A stretch of DNA of 16,551 nt from JAAYEB01 sp035306725 (lineage in GTDB: Bacteria; Fibrobacterota; Chitinivibrionia; Chitinivibrionales; Chitinispirillaceae), in NCBI GenBank assembly GCA_035306725.1, contig DATGNN010000468.1:1-16551 (forward strand), in the 5' to 3' direction. The notes under the pieces were generated by a model that saw nothing but the letters and a program-made list of their open reading frames with translations, had not been told where the DNA came from and did not search any database. The first letter of the stretch is position 1, and each line of letters starts with the position of its first letter. Shown one piece after another: positions 1-6,715 of the stretch. The position numbers and the translations under genes are program-made.

Positions 1-372
1 TTTATAAGCACTATCAAGAACGGCACGTATTGATGAAGATCCGAGGCGATATATGTCCGATACAGCCCAGGTTATATGCCATACATCAAATCTTCTTAAA
101 CTATCTACATAATTAAAATACAGGTCACTGATAGTTTCGGCCTGAGATTCATTGAAAAACTGATTACGCATCGCCCAAATTGTCAGTGATGCCCCGGTTT
201 TGCCACGGTTAAGTTCATATTCGGCAACCTGAAGAGACTGATCTATATCAATCCCCTCAAGCAATACATCATTTCTATTATGTGTCAGATATCTCATACA
301 ACCGTTTAATAACGACAAAAATACCACACTTGTTAAAACATAAAACATCCTTTTGCTTTTATTCCAATTCAT
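1..372 (-). CDS. Predicted lipoprotein, N-terminal part (cut by window edge)
   Basis: An open frame reads leftwards from an ATG at 372 to the window edge, giving 124 codons with no stop, so only the N-terminal part is visible. The start has a strong Shine-Dalgarno (AGGAGG about 6 nt upstream). Residues 1-24 are a short basic stretch followed by a hydrophobic core ending in a lipobox-like LNGC, with Cys25 as the probable lipidated residue. This is a type II signal peptide, so the protein is probably membrane-anchored facing the periplasm or surface. The rest is charged and looks helical, and the last visible part (LGSSSIRAVLDSAYK) resembles a HEAT-type helix. I do not recognise a family. It is transcribed away from the Trm112-like gene, with about 530 nt between them. 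Confidence 0.8.
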   Translation of the reverse strand, partial: MNWNKSKRMFYVLTSVVFLSLLNGCMRYLTHNRNDVLLEGIDIDQSLQVAEYELNRGKTGASLTIWAMRNQFFNESQAETISDLYFNYVDSLRRFDVWHITWAVSDIYRLGSSSIRAVLDSAYK

Positions 373-732
373 AGTTCATCCTCCTCTCTCCCTGAATTCG
401 GAGTATCATTTATGCATACGTCATGCCATAGTAATGATTAACTGGCTATTTATTCCCGTATTCGTCGTAAAAGCAGATTTTAGCTTTACTCAAAATATGA
501 AGGTGATTAATGAAGTGTACTAATATACAGTTATGTACTGGAAAAAGAAGCAATTACCTTTGGATTATTACACTTACCCGGAAAAACTGTAATTTAGAGT
601 AATCTGGTAACTGAGTCACTTCCGGTCAAAACTGTTTTCTTGCTCCTGATCAAAAAAAAAAGTATGTTATACATTAATACTTGTCCATATAAATCAGTGC
701 ACAGACACACTAATCCTGGTTACAGGGTAAAT

Positions 733-798
733 ATGTTAAAAGCCGGGATTTGGGCCCGTTGGTTCGGGCGTTTTAGAAATGAAGTTTTTCTAAACTGA
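733..798 (+). CDS. Possible 21-residue micro-ORF or leader peptide
   Basis: An ATG at 733 is preceded by AGGG at 724-727 with 5-nt spacing and opens a frame of 21 codons ending in TGA at 796-798. The peptide is aromatic and basic (GIWARWFGRFRN in its middle, two Trp, two Phe before the tail). Two hairpins (754-769 and 772-794) fall inside the ORF, a layout seen in leader-peptide attenuation, and the Trm112-like gene starts 105 nt downstream. I cannot assign a function, and a chance ORF of this size is quite possible. Confidence 0.25.
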   Translation: MLKAGIWARWFGRFRNEVFLN

Positions 799-854
799 GC
801 AAGATTCACCGGTAATATGTATGTTAAGAACCGGCGAACTGTTTTAATGTTATT

Positions 855-879
855 TTGACAATGTGATATTTATTATAAT
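855..879 (+). promoter_or_regulatory. Candidate promoter of the Trm112-like gene
   Basis: A perfect TATAAT at 874-879 lies 24 nt before the start codon, and a perfect TTGACA at 855-860 lies upstream. The 13-nt spacer is shorter than the usual 16-18, so either the -35 used is a different, weaker hexamer near 850-855 or the promoter is non-standard. The -10 element is the more reliable part. Confidence 0.4.
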
Positions 880-903
880 CATAACAGTCGGGAGAAATTA
901 AAT

Positions 904-1173
904 ATGTTAAATAATGAATTACTTGATATCCTTTGCTGTCCGGAAACAAAGCAGGATCTTAAACTCATTGATGAACAAACCAAACAAAAGATTAATGATA
1001 AAATTAAATCTGGTGAATTAAAAAACAGAGGTGGAGAAACCATAAAAGAAACAATTGATACCGGACTTCTCAGAGAAGACCATAAATACCTCTATCCGGT
1101 CCGGGAGGACATCCCGATTATGCTCATTGATGAAGCTATCCCCTTCGAACAGTTCGACGCTTCTTCTGAGTAA
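904..1173 (+). CDS. Trm112-like (YcaR/UPF0434-type) small protein
   Basis: The 89-residue product begins with LLDILCCPETKQDL and ends its core with YPVREDIPIMLIDEAIP, the two ends of the Trm112/YcaR fold. Between them, residues 21-60 form a charged Lys/Glu/Asp-rich insertion; typical bacterial members are about 60 residues. In eukaryotes and archaea Trm112 is the activating partner of several methyltransferases acting on tRNA, rRNA or release factors. The bacterial members' role is less settled. Only adjacent Cys11-Cys12 are present, and the second zinc-binding CxxC of classical members is missing, so metal binding is doubtful. A GGGAGA Shine-Dalgarno supports the start. The last 38 nt overlap the convergent gene's 3' end. 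Confidence 0.8.
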   Translation: MLNNELLDILCCPETKQDLKLIDEQTKQKINDKIKSGELKNRGGETIKETIDTGLLREDHKYLYPVREDIPIMLIDEAIPFEQFDASSE

Positions 1174-1762
1174 CTCTTAGTATTATAGTTGTAAAAGCAT
1201 ATAATAATAGTGAAATTAAAATGATACGGATATAAAATCCTTTAGAAAAGAACTCGTCCTTTTTCTTTTTACTACCGATCAGAAGCATTGAAGAGAGGGA
1301 ATCTCCACATTCGCTTTTGGCTGTTACTCTAACAGAATATACCCCATCACTGTCGACTTCCATAGATTCCCAGGGCAAAACCCACTCAAAAGTTATCAGC
1401 TTCAAACTGTCATAAGCCTGATAATCAAGACAATAAAATTCGCTTGCTGTATCACAAGGGATCCGGATATTAAGTGGAGTTGTCTCACCATACGGATCAA
1501 TTGTAAAAACCCATGAAGAACAGTTAACAGCATTTTTCGAACGTATATACCCCGAAACTCCATCAGGCGTATTAATTGCATCCCAGTACCATAAACTGTC
1601 TCTATACCAATTTTTGACTGTTTTACTGCTCCATTCCATTAAAAAACCATCTGTTTGTATCTTTTTCCCAATACCACTGATATCAAAATCCTGCTGTGCC
1701 TCTGTTTTCAATGCTGTCAAAATTAATAAAATTATAAATTTGCCAATAATAAATGTTTTCAT
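1136..1762 (-). CDS. Secreted, membrane-anchored protein with a CBM9/DOMON-like domain
   Basis: I chose the ATG at 1762 (208 residues) because AGGGA lies 8 nt upstream and the protein then opens directly with a signal peptide (residues 1-22). Longer starts upstream in the same frame lack this. Residues about 30-162 look like a CBM9-like/DOMON beta-sandwich: an early DGFLMEW like the 'DG...W' opening of that fold, and FEWVLPWESMEVDSDGVYSV like its 'E..IPW..L' strand. Four Cys (81, 103, 111, 152) could form disulfides. A hydrophobic segment at 175-196 followed by KKRRTVRRG gives a single membrane anchor with a short basic inner tail. The domain would thus face the periplasm, perhaps binding a glycan or small ligand. 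It follows the FGE-like gene on the same strand after 109 nt. The fold assignment is by pattern only. Confidence 0.6.
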   Translation of the reverse strand: MKTFIIGKFIILLILTALKTEAQQDFDISGIGKKIQTDGFLMEWSSKTVKNWYRDSLWYWDAINTPDGVSGYIRSKNAVNCSSWVFTIDPYGETTPLNIRIPCDTASEFYCLDYQAYDSLKLITFEWVLPWESMEVDSDGVYSVRVTAKSECGDSLSSMLLIGSKKKKDEFFSKGFYIRIILISLLLYAFTTIILRVTQKKRRTVRRG

Positions 1763-1795
1763 AATAATCATCCCTGAAAAAACTTGACGTTCCTT

Positions 1796-1828
1796 AATAC
1801 AATAACCCGAATCAGACAATTCAGGTTA
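1796..1828 (-). terminator. Hairpin between the FGE-like and CBM9-like genes (terminator or attenuator)
   Basis: TAACCCGAAT at 1803-1812 pairs with ATTCAGGTTA at 1819-1828 (10 bp with one G-U pair in minus-strand RNA, 6-nt loop). On the minus strand it is followed by a weak U-rich stretch (TTGTATT). It lies in the 109-nt gap between two co-directional genes, so it may partly terminate the upstream transcript and lower expression of the last gene. Confidence 0.4.
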
Positions 1829-1871
1829 AATTCGTTATGGTTATTCAAAATAATATGTTTTTATGAGTTCA

Positions 1872-2642
1872 CTATTTTTTTGAACATCGAAAACCTATGC
1901 TCACCTCCGGATATGCCGGTGAGAACCAATGACGATTTGTAATTCGCAACTGCTTTTTTCCGCTATACCATCCTCCACCTCTGATAACCCGGTATAAACC
2001 TGCCTGAGGTCCCTGTGGATCCCTTTTTTCTGAAAAAGAGTAATAATCCCGTTCATAAAAATCTGAAATCCATTCCCAGACATTACCGGTCATATCGAAT
2101 AATCCCCAACCGTTAGGTTTATATGAACCTGTCTTCTGTGGATGTTTTTTTCCAGAAAATGGGCAGTTTTGTGAAGAGGGTGGTGAATCCCCCCACGCAT
2201 AAGTATATTTCTGGCCAGCTTTTGCAGCATATTCCCACTGTGCTTCCGATGGAAGAGTTTTTCCTTTGAATCTGCAATATGCCTGTGCCTGATACCACGT
2301 AACACATACAACCGGATAATCAGGATTCCTATAACTTGAAGGTACCTTTACAGACATAAATTTCCCTCTGCTCCATACCATACAGTTGTCATAATGAGCA
2401 GGTGTGCATCTTCCAGCACGGACGCAAGAATCGTACTCTTTTTCAGTTACCTGGTGTCTGTCTAAAGAAAATGATGAAACCGTAACCTCATGTTCTGGAA
2501 TCTCATCTGCTTCTCCATCATTATCACCCATGGTAAATAATCCTCCTGTAATTTGCGCACTCTGCCCTGCCCATACTGTAAAAACCCACACAATGATTGA
2601 CATCAGGGTGGTTTTTAGAGACCTGGATAAAAAATTAGTCAT
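1872..2642 (-). CDS. Secreted FGE-sulfatase (SUMF1-like) domain protein, probably non-catalytic
   Basis: The 256-residue product has an N-terminal hydrophobic export segment (about 10-29) and then one complete formylglycine-generating-enzyme-like domain. Visible landmarks are GGLFTMGD (33-40), the VTEKEY region (65-70), PVVCVTWYQAQAYC (110-123), LPSEAQWEYAA (130-140), GWGLFDMTGNVWEWISD (178-194), RVIRGGGW (218-225) and GFRC (250-253). True aerobic FGEs use two cysteines between the RGG and GFRC motifs to oxidise a sulfatase Cys. Here that stretch has none, so catalysis of formylglycine formation is unlikely; many bacterial paralogues serve as binding modules or do other oxidations. The ATG at 2642 overlaps the end of the PEGA gene by 8 nt (ATGACTAA), indicating translational coupling. 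No sulfatase gene is seen in the window. Confidence 0.87.
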   Translation of the reverse strand: MTNFLSRSLKTTLMSIIVWVFTVWAGQSAQITGGLFTMGDNDGEADEIPEHEVTVSSFSLDRHQVTEKEYDSCVRAGRCTPAHYDNCMVWSRGKFMSVKVPSSYRNPDYPVVCVTWYQAQAYCRFKGKTLPSEAQWEYAAKAGQKYTYAWGDSPPSSQNCPFSGKKHPQKTGSYKPNGWGLFDMTGNVWEWISDFYERDYYSFSEKRDPQGPQAGLYRVIRGGGWYSGKKQLRITNRHWFSPAYPEVSIGFRCSKK

Positions 2643-3384
2643 TACTGCCGAAACTCTCTATAAAAAGCAGAACCAGTCCAAAAAGCGCAAATGCGCTAGC
2701 GACAACAACAGTTTTAATCTTTTTTCCGTTTCTCTCTTCGGTATCCTGAACTGATTCAATTGTATCGGGAACAGCAACTGAAGGTTCAAGCACAAATTTC
2801 AGAGTATCAGATCCACCACTCGAAACAGTTATTTTGCGCTCGAAAGGTTTAAAACCCGATGCTTCAACACGAACAGAATATTCTCCGGGTTTGACAATTG
2901 AATCGACAAAAGGGGTTTTTCCTGCAGATCTTTCATCAATGTAAATTTGTGCACCTGAAGGTTCGCTTGTAAAAAATATGGAACCTGGTCGGTTGAGAAC
3001 GAACTTAAATGTAACAGAGGAATCGACCTGAAGTCCGATTTTCCTCATATAATACCCTTTTTTCTTCAAAATAAGGTTATGTTTTCCTACAGGGACATCT
3101 TTAACAATAACTGGACTTAAACCTGTAACAGAATCGTTAAAAACTACTGCTGCTTCCGATGGTTCTGTAATAATTGTTACATCCGCGGATTTATTCAAAT
3201 CTGTATCAATAGATTGAGAATCCGGATTTTTGGTTACAGAATCAATACCGTGACCGTTATTTAATCTATCTGAAGCAGTATTATTTAATGAATCATTGCT
3301 CTTTTTCGAACCTGAACTTTCCGATTCGTACGAAAAGGATAGTGAAAAAAGGAGCAATATTGTGCATATAAATATTTTGCTCAT
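2635..3384 (-). CDS. PEGA-domain envelope protein with C-terminal membrane anchor
   Basis: The 249-residue protein starts at an ATG with GAGG 7 nt upstream. It has a signal peptide (1-19), a Ser/Asn/Asp-rich low-complexity linker (20-66) and two tandem PEGA domains (about 68-131 and 134-201). Each PEGA repeat shows the '(S/T)EPSxAxVxxxxxxxGxxP..... V..GxYxxxVxxxGF' pattern (TEPSEAAVVFND and TSEPSGAQIYIDE). A second linker leads to one transmembrane helix at about 224-243 near the C-terminus. PEGA domains are extracytoplasmic modules often found in surface-layer or cell-wall-associated proteins. It is the first gene of a cluster with the FGE-like and CBM9-like genes, and at least the FGE-like gene is translationally coupled to it. 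The exact role is unknown. Confidence 0.85.
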   Translation of the reverse strand: MSKIFICTILLLFSLSFSYESESSGSKKSNDSLNNTASDRLNNGHGIDSVTKNPDSQSIDTDLNKSADVTIITEPSEAAVVFNDSVTGLSPVIVKDVPVGKHNLILKKKGYYMRKIGLQVDSSVTFKFVLNRPGSIFFTSEPSGAQIYIDERSAGKTPFVDSIVKPGEYSVRVEASGFKPFERKITVSSGGSDTLKFVLEPSVAVPDTIESVQDTEERNGKKIKTVVVASAFALFGLVLLFIESFGSND

Positions 3385-3949
3385 AATAACCTCAATATAA
3401 ACTATTTTAAAAATTAATTTTAATCTGATAATAAACAGTTTTCAAGCCTTGAATTTGCATAACCGATTCAAAACCATGCATTTTCGGAGTTTTTATACTG
3501 CTGTTCTTTAAACAAGGAGTATCCTGGCAAGGAACAATTCATTCATATAACAGTACACAGGAATATACAACAAGGTAAAACCTTTTTATTTAATAGAGTT
3601 CGCTGTTATGTTCCAGGGTACAGGAATTATTTTTACACTGAATGGAAACGATTAATTTGCGATCCTGGTTGCATGGTACCAGTTTGGAAGCTTGAGCTGC
3701 ACAAGCGCGCATTACCATAAAACAGGTTTATGACTTCGAAGAGTTGTATCCACCTGGGGTAGTTCAAGCGCAAAGTCCAGATGTGACCATAGCCAATGTC
3801 GGAATATGATTATCGAATCAGGTTGGGATATGGCTGGATCGCAAAGAAACTTGCGTAAAGAATCGTTCGTTTTTTAGGTTAAATACGTAATCTTTAATTT
3901 GAGCAATTTTTATAAGAGCTCACGCTTTATCAGTCTGGATCATTCATTA
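3385..3949. other. Long hairpin-rich intergenic region upstream of lptD
   Basis: These 565 nt lie between divergent genes. The stretch 3660-3860 looks more G+C-rich than the DNA around it and holds successive short hairpins: 3665-3669/3678-3682 (CTGGT/ACCAG), 3690-3694/3702-3706 (GCTTG/CAAGC), 3716-3721/3727-3732 (CATAAA/TTTATG) and 3840-3844/3851-3855 (CGCAA/TTGCG). Both minus-strand frames 1 and 3 stay open for about 50-58 codons, but neither has a convincing start or Shine-Dalgarno. This could be a structured RNA leader of lptD, a non-coding RNA or a decayed mobile element. The end of the block (3840-3886) resembles another place in the window (see the repeat entries). Confidence 0.5.
3840..3886 (+). 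repeat. Hairpin plus conserved tail, copy 1
   Basis: A 5-bp hairpin (CGCAA/TTGCG) runs into a tail reading GCGTAAAGAA-TCGTT-(8 nt)-AGGTTAAA-TAC. The minus strand at 15053-15113 has a longer hairpin running into almost the same tail. The shared blocks add up to 26 identical bases over about 34. This copy ends 64 nt before the lptD start. Confidence 0.45.
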
Positions 3950-6466
3950 ATGTCCTTAATTTTTCAGCGAATCTTTTCGTTTATTTTTCTTACAGGGTTA
4001 CTTTGTTTTATCAGTACTCATACAGCTTATTGTAATGATACTGAAACGATTGCAATTGCAGAAGAATTTGATACAACAGAAACAGACCGCAAAAGTAAAC
4101 AAAGTATTACAGATACTGTTTTTTATGAGTCTGCTCATATTAATTATGATGCAGAGAATAAAATGCTTCGTCTGACCGGTGATGCCAAGGTAAAATATCA
4201 GAAAATGCAGCTGTTTGCAGACACAATTCTGTATCAGATCGACCAGAATATCTTTACAGCTTCAGGAATGCCACAACTTGTAGAGGGAAACGATACTACA
4301 ATTGGCGATTTCATGATTTACAATGTAAAAACCCGCAGAGGCAGAGTACGGTATGCTTCTACGTATGTCGATGGCAACCATTTTCATGGCAGTAAAATCA
4401 TCAAATCTGAAAAAAACGAATTATATGTTGATGAAGGTGATTTCAGTTCATGCGCCCTGGTAGATACTCCGCATTACTATTTTTACGGTAAACAGATTAA
4501 AGTAGTTCCAAATGACAAAATAATTGGTAAACCAGTTGTCCTTAATATTGGAGATGCACCCGTAGCTGTTCTCCCTTTCTTCATTTTCCCTATAAACCGT
4601 GATCGCAGAAGCGGAATCCTTACTCCTGCATGGGGTGGCAATCCTTCATCCGGAGGTTATGTTGATAATATTGGGTACTACTTTGCCCCTAACGACTATA
4701 TAGATTTTACTGTCCGTGGAAAAGTCTCTGAATTCAAGGATTTTGTTATTGAAGGTTCGAGCAGATACAAAATAAAGTACCTTCTTCATGGTGGAATAAG
4801 TGCACGGTATGCCCTGTCTTCCGATTTTTTGAAACGTAATCAATTGTGGGGTATTGAGTATCACCATAACCAGGATCTCACACCTGATGGGTTAACAAAA
4901 CTTAGCGGCTCCGGAAGGCTTGTTTCACAGAAAAACTTTTATCAGGAGATTTCTGAAGACAACCGGGACCTGCGCGAACAGGAGCTTACTGCCAATATGT
5001 CGTTGTCGCGCCAGTTTCCTAAAATCAACGGCAGTTCAAACATATCCTGGATGAGACGACACAATCTTCTTGGAGATTCGATTACTGAGGACCTTCCATC
5101 GGTTTCATTCACTCTTGCAAGCAGACCACTTATCTCTCAGGATGAAGATCAGGATTCGGCAAAATGGTTCAATAAAATCTATTACAGCTACAATGCAAGA
5201 GGCCTTGTAAGACATCATGAATACCGCAATATCAATGAAGAATACTACTACCCGGGAATGACCAATTCAATTTCAGTAAATTCACCGCAAACAGTATTCA
5301 AATGGTTCACAGTCAATCCCAGATTCAATGCCAGAGCATCAACTTTCTACGGATATATGGATACCAGTATTTCATATTACGATACACTCCGGGATGAAGT
5401 ATCCTATTATCTCCAGGGATCAGAAAAAGACTACATGTACCCGGATTATGAAGAGGTCTCGAGAGACACTGTTTCGTATAACAATCAGGGTTTTCCCGAC
5501 AGCATCAGAATAGTCAAAATTAAGGAAACTGAAGTTGCAAGATACGATACAACCAGGAATAAACTTATTACAGATGCCGCATGGAATGCATCTGTAGATT
5601 TGTCTACCACACTATATGGAATTTTCCCTTTTAAAATATTAAATTTCACAGGGTTGCGTCATACATTAACACCCAGAATCAGCTACTCATTTATACCGGA
5701 ACATAATCAGGACAAACGGTTTTTTCTTAATTTAAACCAGAGTTCTGGTCACAAACGGCAACAAACAATCAATCTGAGCCTGGACAACCAGTTTCAGGGA
5801 AAAGCTGCCAAAAAAGTTGGAGAGGAAGAGAAGCCGGTTGAAGAGAAGTTTTCTATAATGTCAGTCAATTTATCAACCAGTTATGATTTTGAAGGTGAGT
5901 CACACAAATGGAGTAACCTTCTACTAAATGCATCTACGTCTTATAAAATGGTCCGTCTCTCCTACAATTCTTCTTTCTGGATGTATGATGAGAATGATGC
6001 ATTAAGTTTTCCTATAATGAATCAGATGTCTTTGGGAGTAAATGTTGGAACTCTGAGTGCCAAAGGCTCTTTTTGGGGCGGAGATCTCCTTGTATTTGAT
6101 TCTCTTCAGCCAGACGACCCTGTAAAATATATAAACTCAGGTAATCAAAGCTGGGACATAAGCCTTACACCAGCATATAATTTTCAACTGTCCCGCTCAT
6201 ATCCTACCGATATGTTCGAACCCAAAAAAACATTTAACCTGAGCGCATCTGCCAGAATCAACTTTACACCTAACTGGTCAATCAGCTGGAGTGGAAGATA
6301 TAATTTCAACGAAAACCAATGGACCGAAAACAGTTTTAACCTCTATTGCGATCTTGAATGCTGGGATATGAGATTTCAGTGGAGACCAGAAAAACTCAAT
6401 CCTGGTTTTTACTTCCTGATCAATATCAAAAAATTACCGGAACTGAAATGGGAAAAAAGAAGTTGA
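3950..6466 (+). CDS. lptD: LPS-assembly outer membrane protein LptD (OstA/Imp)
   Basis: LptD, with LptE, inserts lipopolysaccharide into the outer leaflet of the outer membrane at the end of the Lpt bridge. The ATG at 3950 gives 838 residues (E. coli about 784) and opens directly with a signal peptide (1-28). A longer frame from a TTG at 3899 has no placed Shine-Dalgarno and would bury the signal. Residues about 55-165 form the OstA-type jellyroll that receives LPS (LTGDAKVKYQKMQLFADTI). The signature at about 195-250 (VLPFFIFPINRDRRSGILTP, then GYYFAPNDYIDFTV) is diagnostic of LptD, and the remainder is a beta-barrel with many aromatic strand ends. Cys168 sits where E. coli Cys173 lies, and Cys800/Cys804 near the C-terminus resemble the C-terminal Cys pair needed for the interdomain disulfides. 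No lpt partner is adjacent. Confidence 0.95.
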   Translation: MSLIFQRIFSFIFLTGLLCFISTHTAYCNDTETIAIAEEFDTTETDRKSKQSITDTVFYESAHINYDAENKMLRLTGDAKVKYQKMQLFADTILYQIDQNIFTASGMPQLVEGNDTTIGDFMIYNVKTRRGRVRYASTYVDGNHFHGSKIIKSEKNELYVDEGDFSSCALVDTPHYYFYGKQIKVVPNDKIIGKPVVLNIGDAPVAVLPFFIFPINRDRRSGILTPAWGGNPSSGGYVDNIGYYFAPNDYIDFTVRGKVSEFKDFVIEGSSRYKIKYLLHGGISARYALSSDFLKRNQLWGIEYHHNQDLTPDGLTKLSGSGRLVSQKNFYQEISEDNRDLREQELTANMSLSRQFPKINGSSNISWMRRHNLLGDSITEDLPSVSFTLASRPLISQDEDQDSAKWFNKIYYSYNARGLVRHHEYRNINEEYYYPGMTNSISVNSPQTVFKWFTVNPRFNARASTFYGYMDTSISYYDTLRDEVSYYLQGSEKDYMYPDYEEVSRDTVSYNNQGFPDSIRIVKIKETEVARYDTTRNKLITDAAWNASVDLSTTLYGIFPFKILNFTGLRHTLTPRISYSFIPEHNQDKRFFLNLNQSSGHKRQQTINLSLDNQFQGKAAKKVGEEEKPVEEKFSIMSVNLSTSYDFEGESHKWSNLLLNASTSYKMVRLSYNSSFWMYDENDALSFPIMNQMSLGVNVGTLSAKGSFWGGDLLVFDSLQPDDPVKYINSGNQSWDISLTPAYNFQLSRSYPTDMFEPKKTFNLSASARINFTPNWSISWSGRYNFNENQWTENSFNLYCDLECWDMRFQWRPEKLNPGFYFLINIKKLPELKWEKRS

Positions 6467-6715
6467 ACTTTAAATGAAACCTGATTAATTTCTGAACTGT
6501 GCATCACACAAAGCCGATTAAAAACAGGGACTGCAGAAACACACGTTCCGAATTACATTTTTAAGAACTACAAATGCTGGTTTTTCAAATAGGATATAGA
6601 GCCGTAAATCTGTGGTTATCTGGAACGCATTTAATGAGCCGTTTTTTCATTGAAATTTCACAAATCGAGATGCATGATATTGACCAACAAAACACGTTTT
6701 CATTTATTTTTACGA

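Larger units (their letters stand above)
373..903. other. Long divergent intergenic region, hairpin-rich near its right end
   Basis: These 531 nt separate the lipoprotein gene (-) from the Trm112-like gene (+), so promoters for both are expected here. I see no long ORF. Inverted repeats lie at 754-758/765-769 (GCCCG/CGGGC, 6-nt loop) and 772-779/787-794 (TTTAGAAA/TTTCTAAA, 7-nt loop). A third possible stem pairs CCGGT with ACCGG around 810-835. A 10-A run lies at 652-661. A short ORF at 733-798 overlaps the first two hairpins and is listed separately. Confidence 0.6.

Noticed and set aside
510..602. 30-codon ORF (plus strand) with GGTG upstream
   Set aside because: Weak Shine-Dalgarno, no recognisable composition or motif, and lies in an intergenic A+T-rich stretch; a chance ORF is likely.
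741..840. tRNA or T-box-like RNA suggested by GGTTCGGGCG and stacked stems
   Set aside because: No acceptor stem, anticodon arm or T-box consensus could be assembled.
3876..3890. Integron attC-like core site (GTTAAAT fits GTTRRRY)
   Set aside because: No matching partner box with proper spacing was found, and the second copy reads GTTAAAA, which breaks the consensus. No integrase is present.
3899..3949. Alternative TTG start extending LptD by 17 residues
   Set aside because: No Shine-Dalgarno at proper spacing, and the ATG at 3950 starts directly at a good signal peptide.
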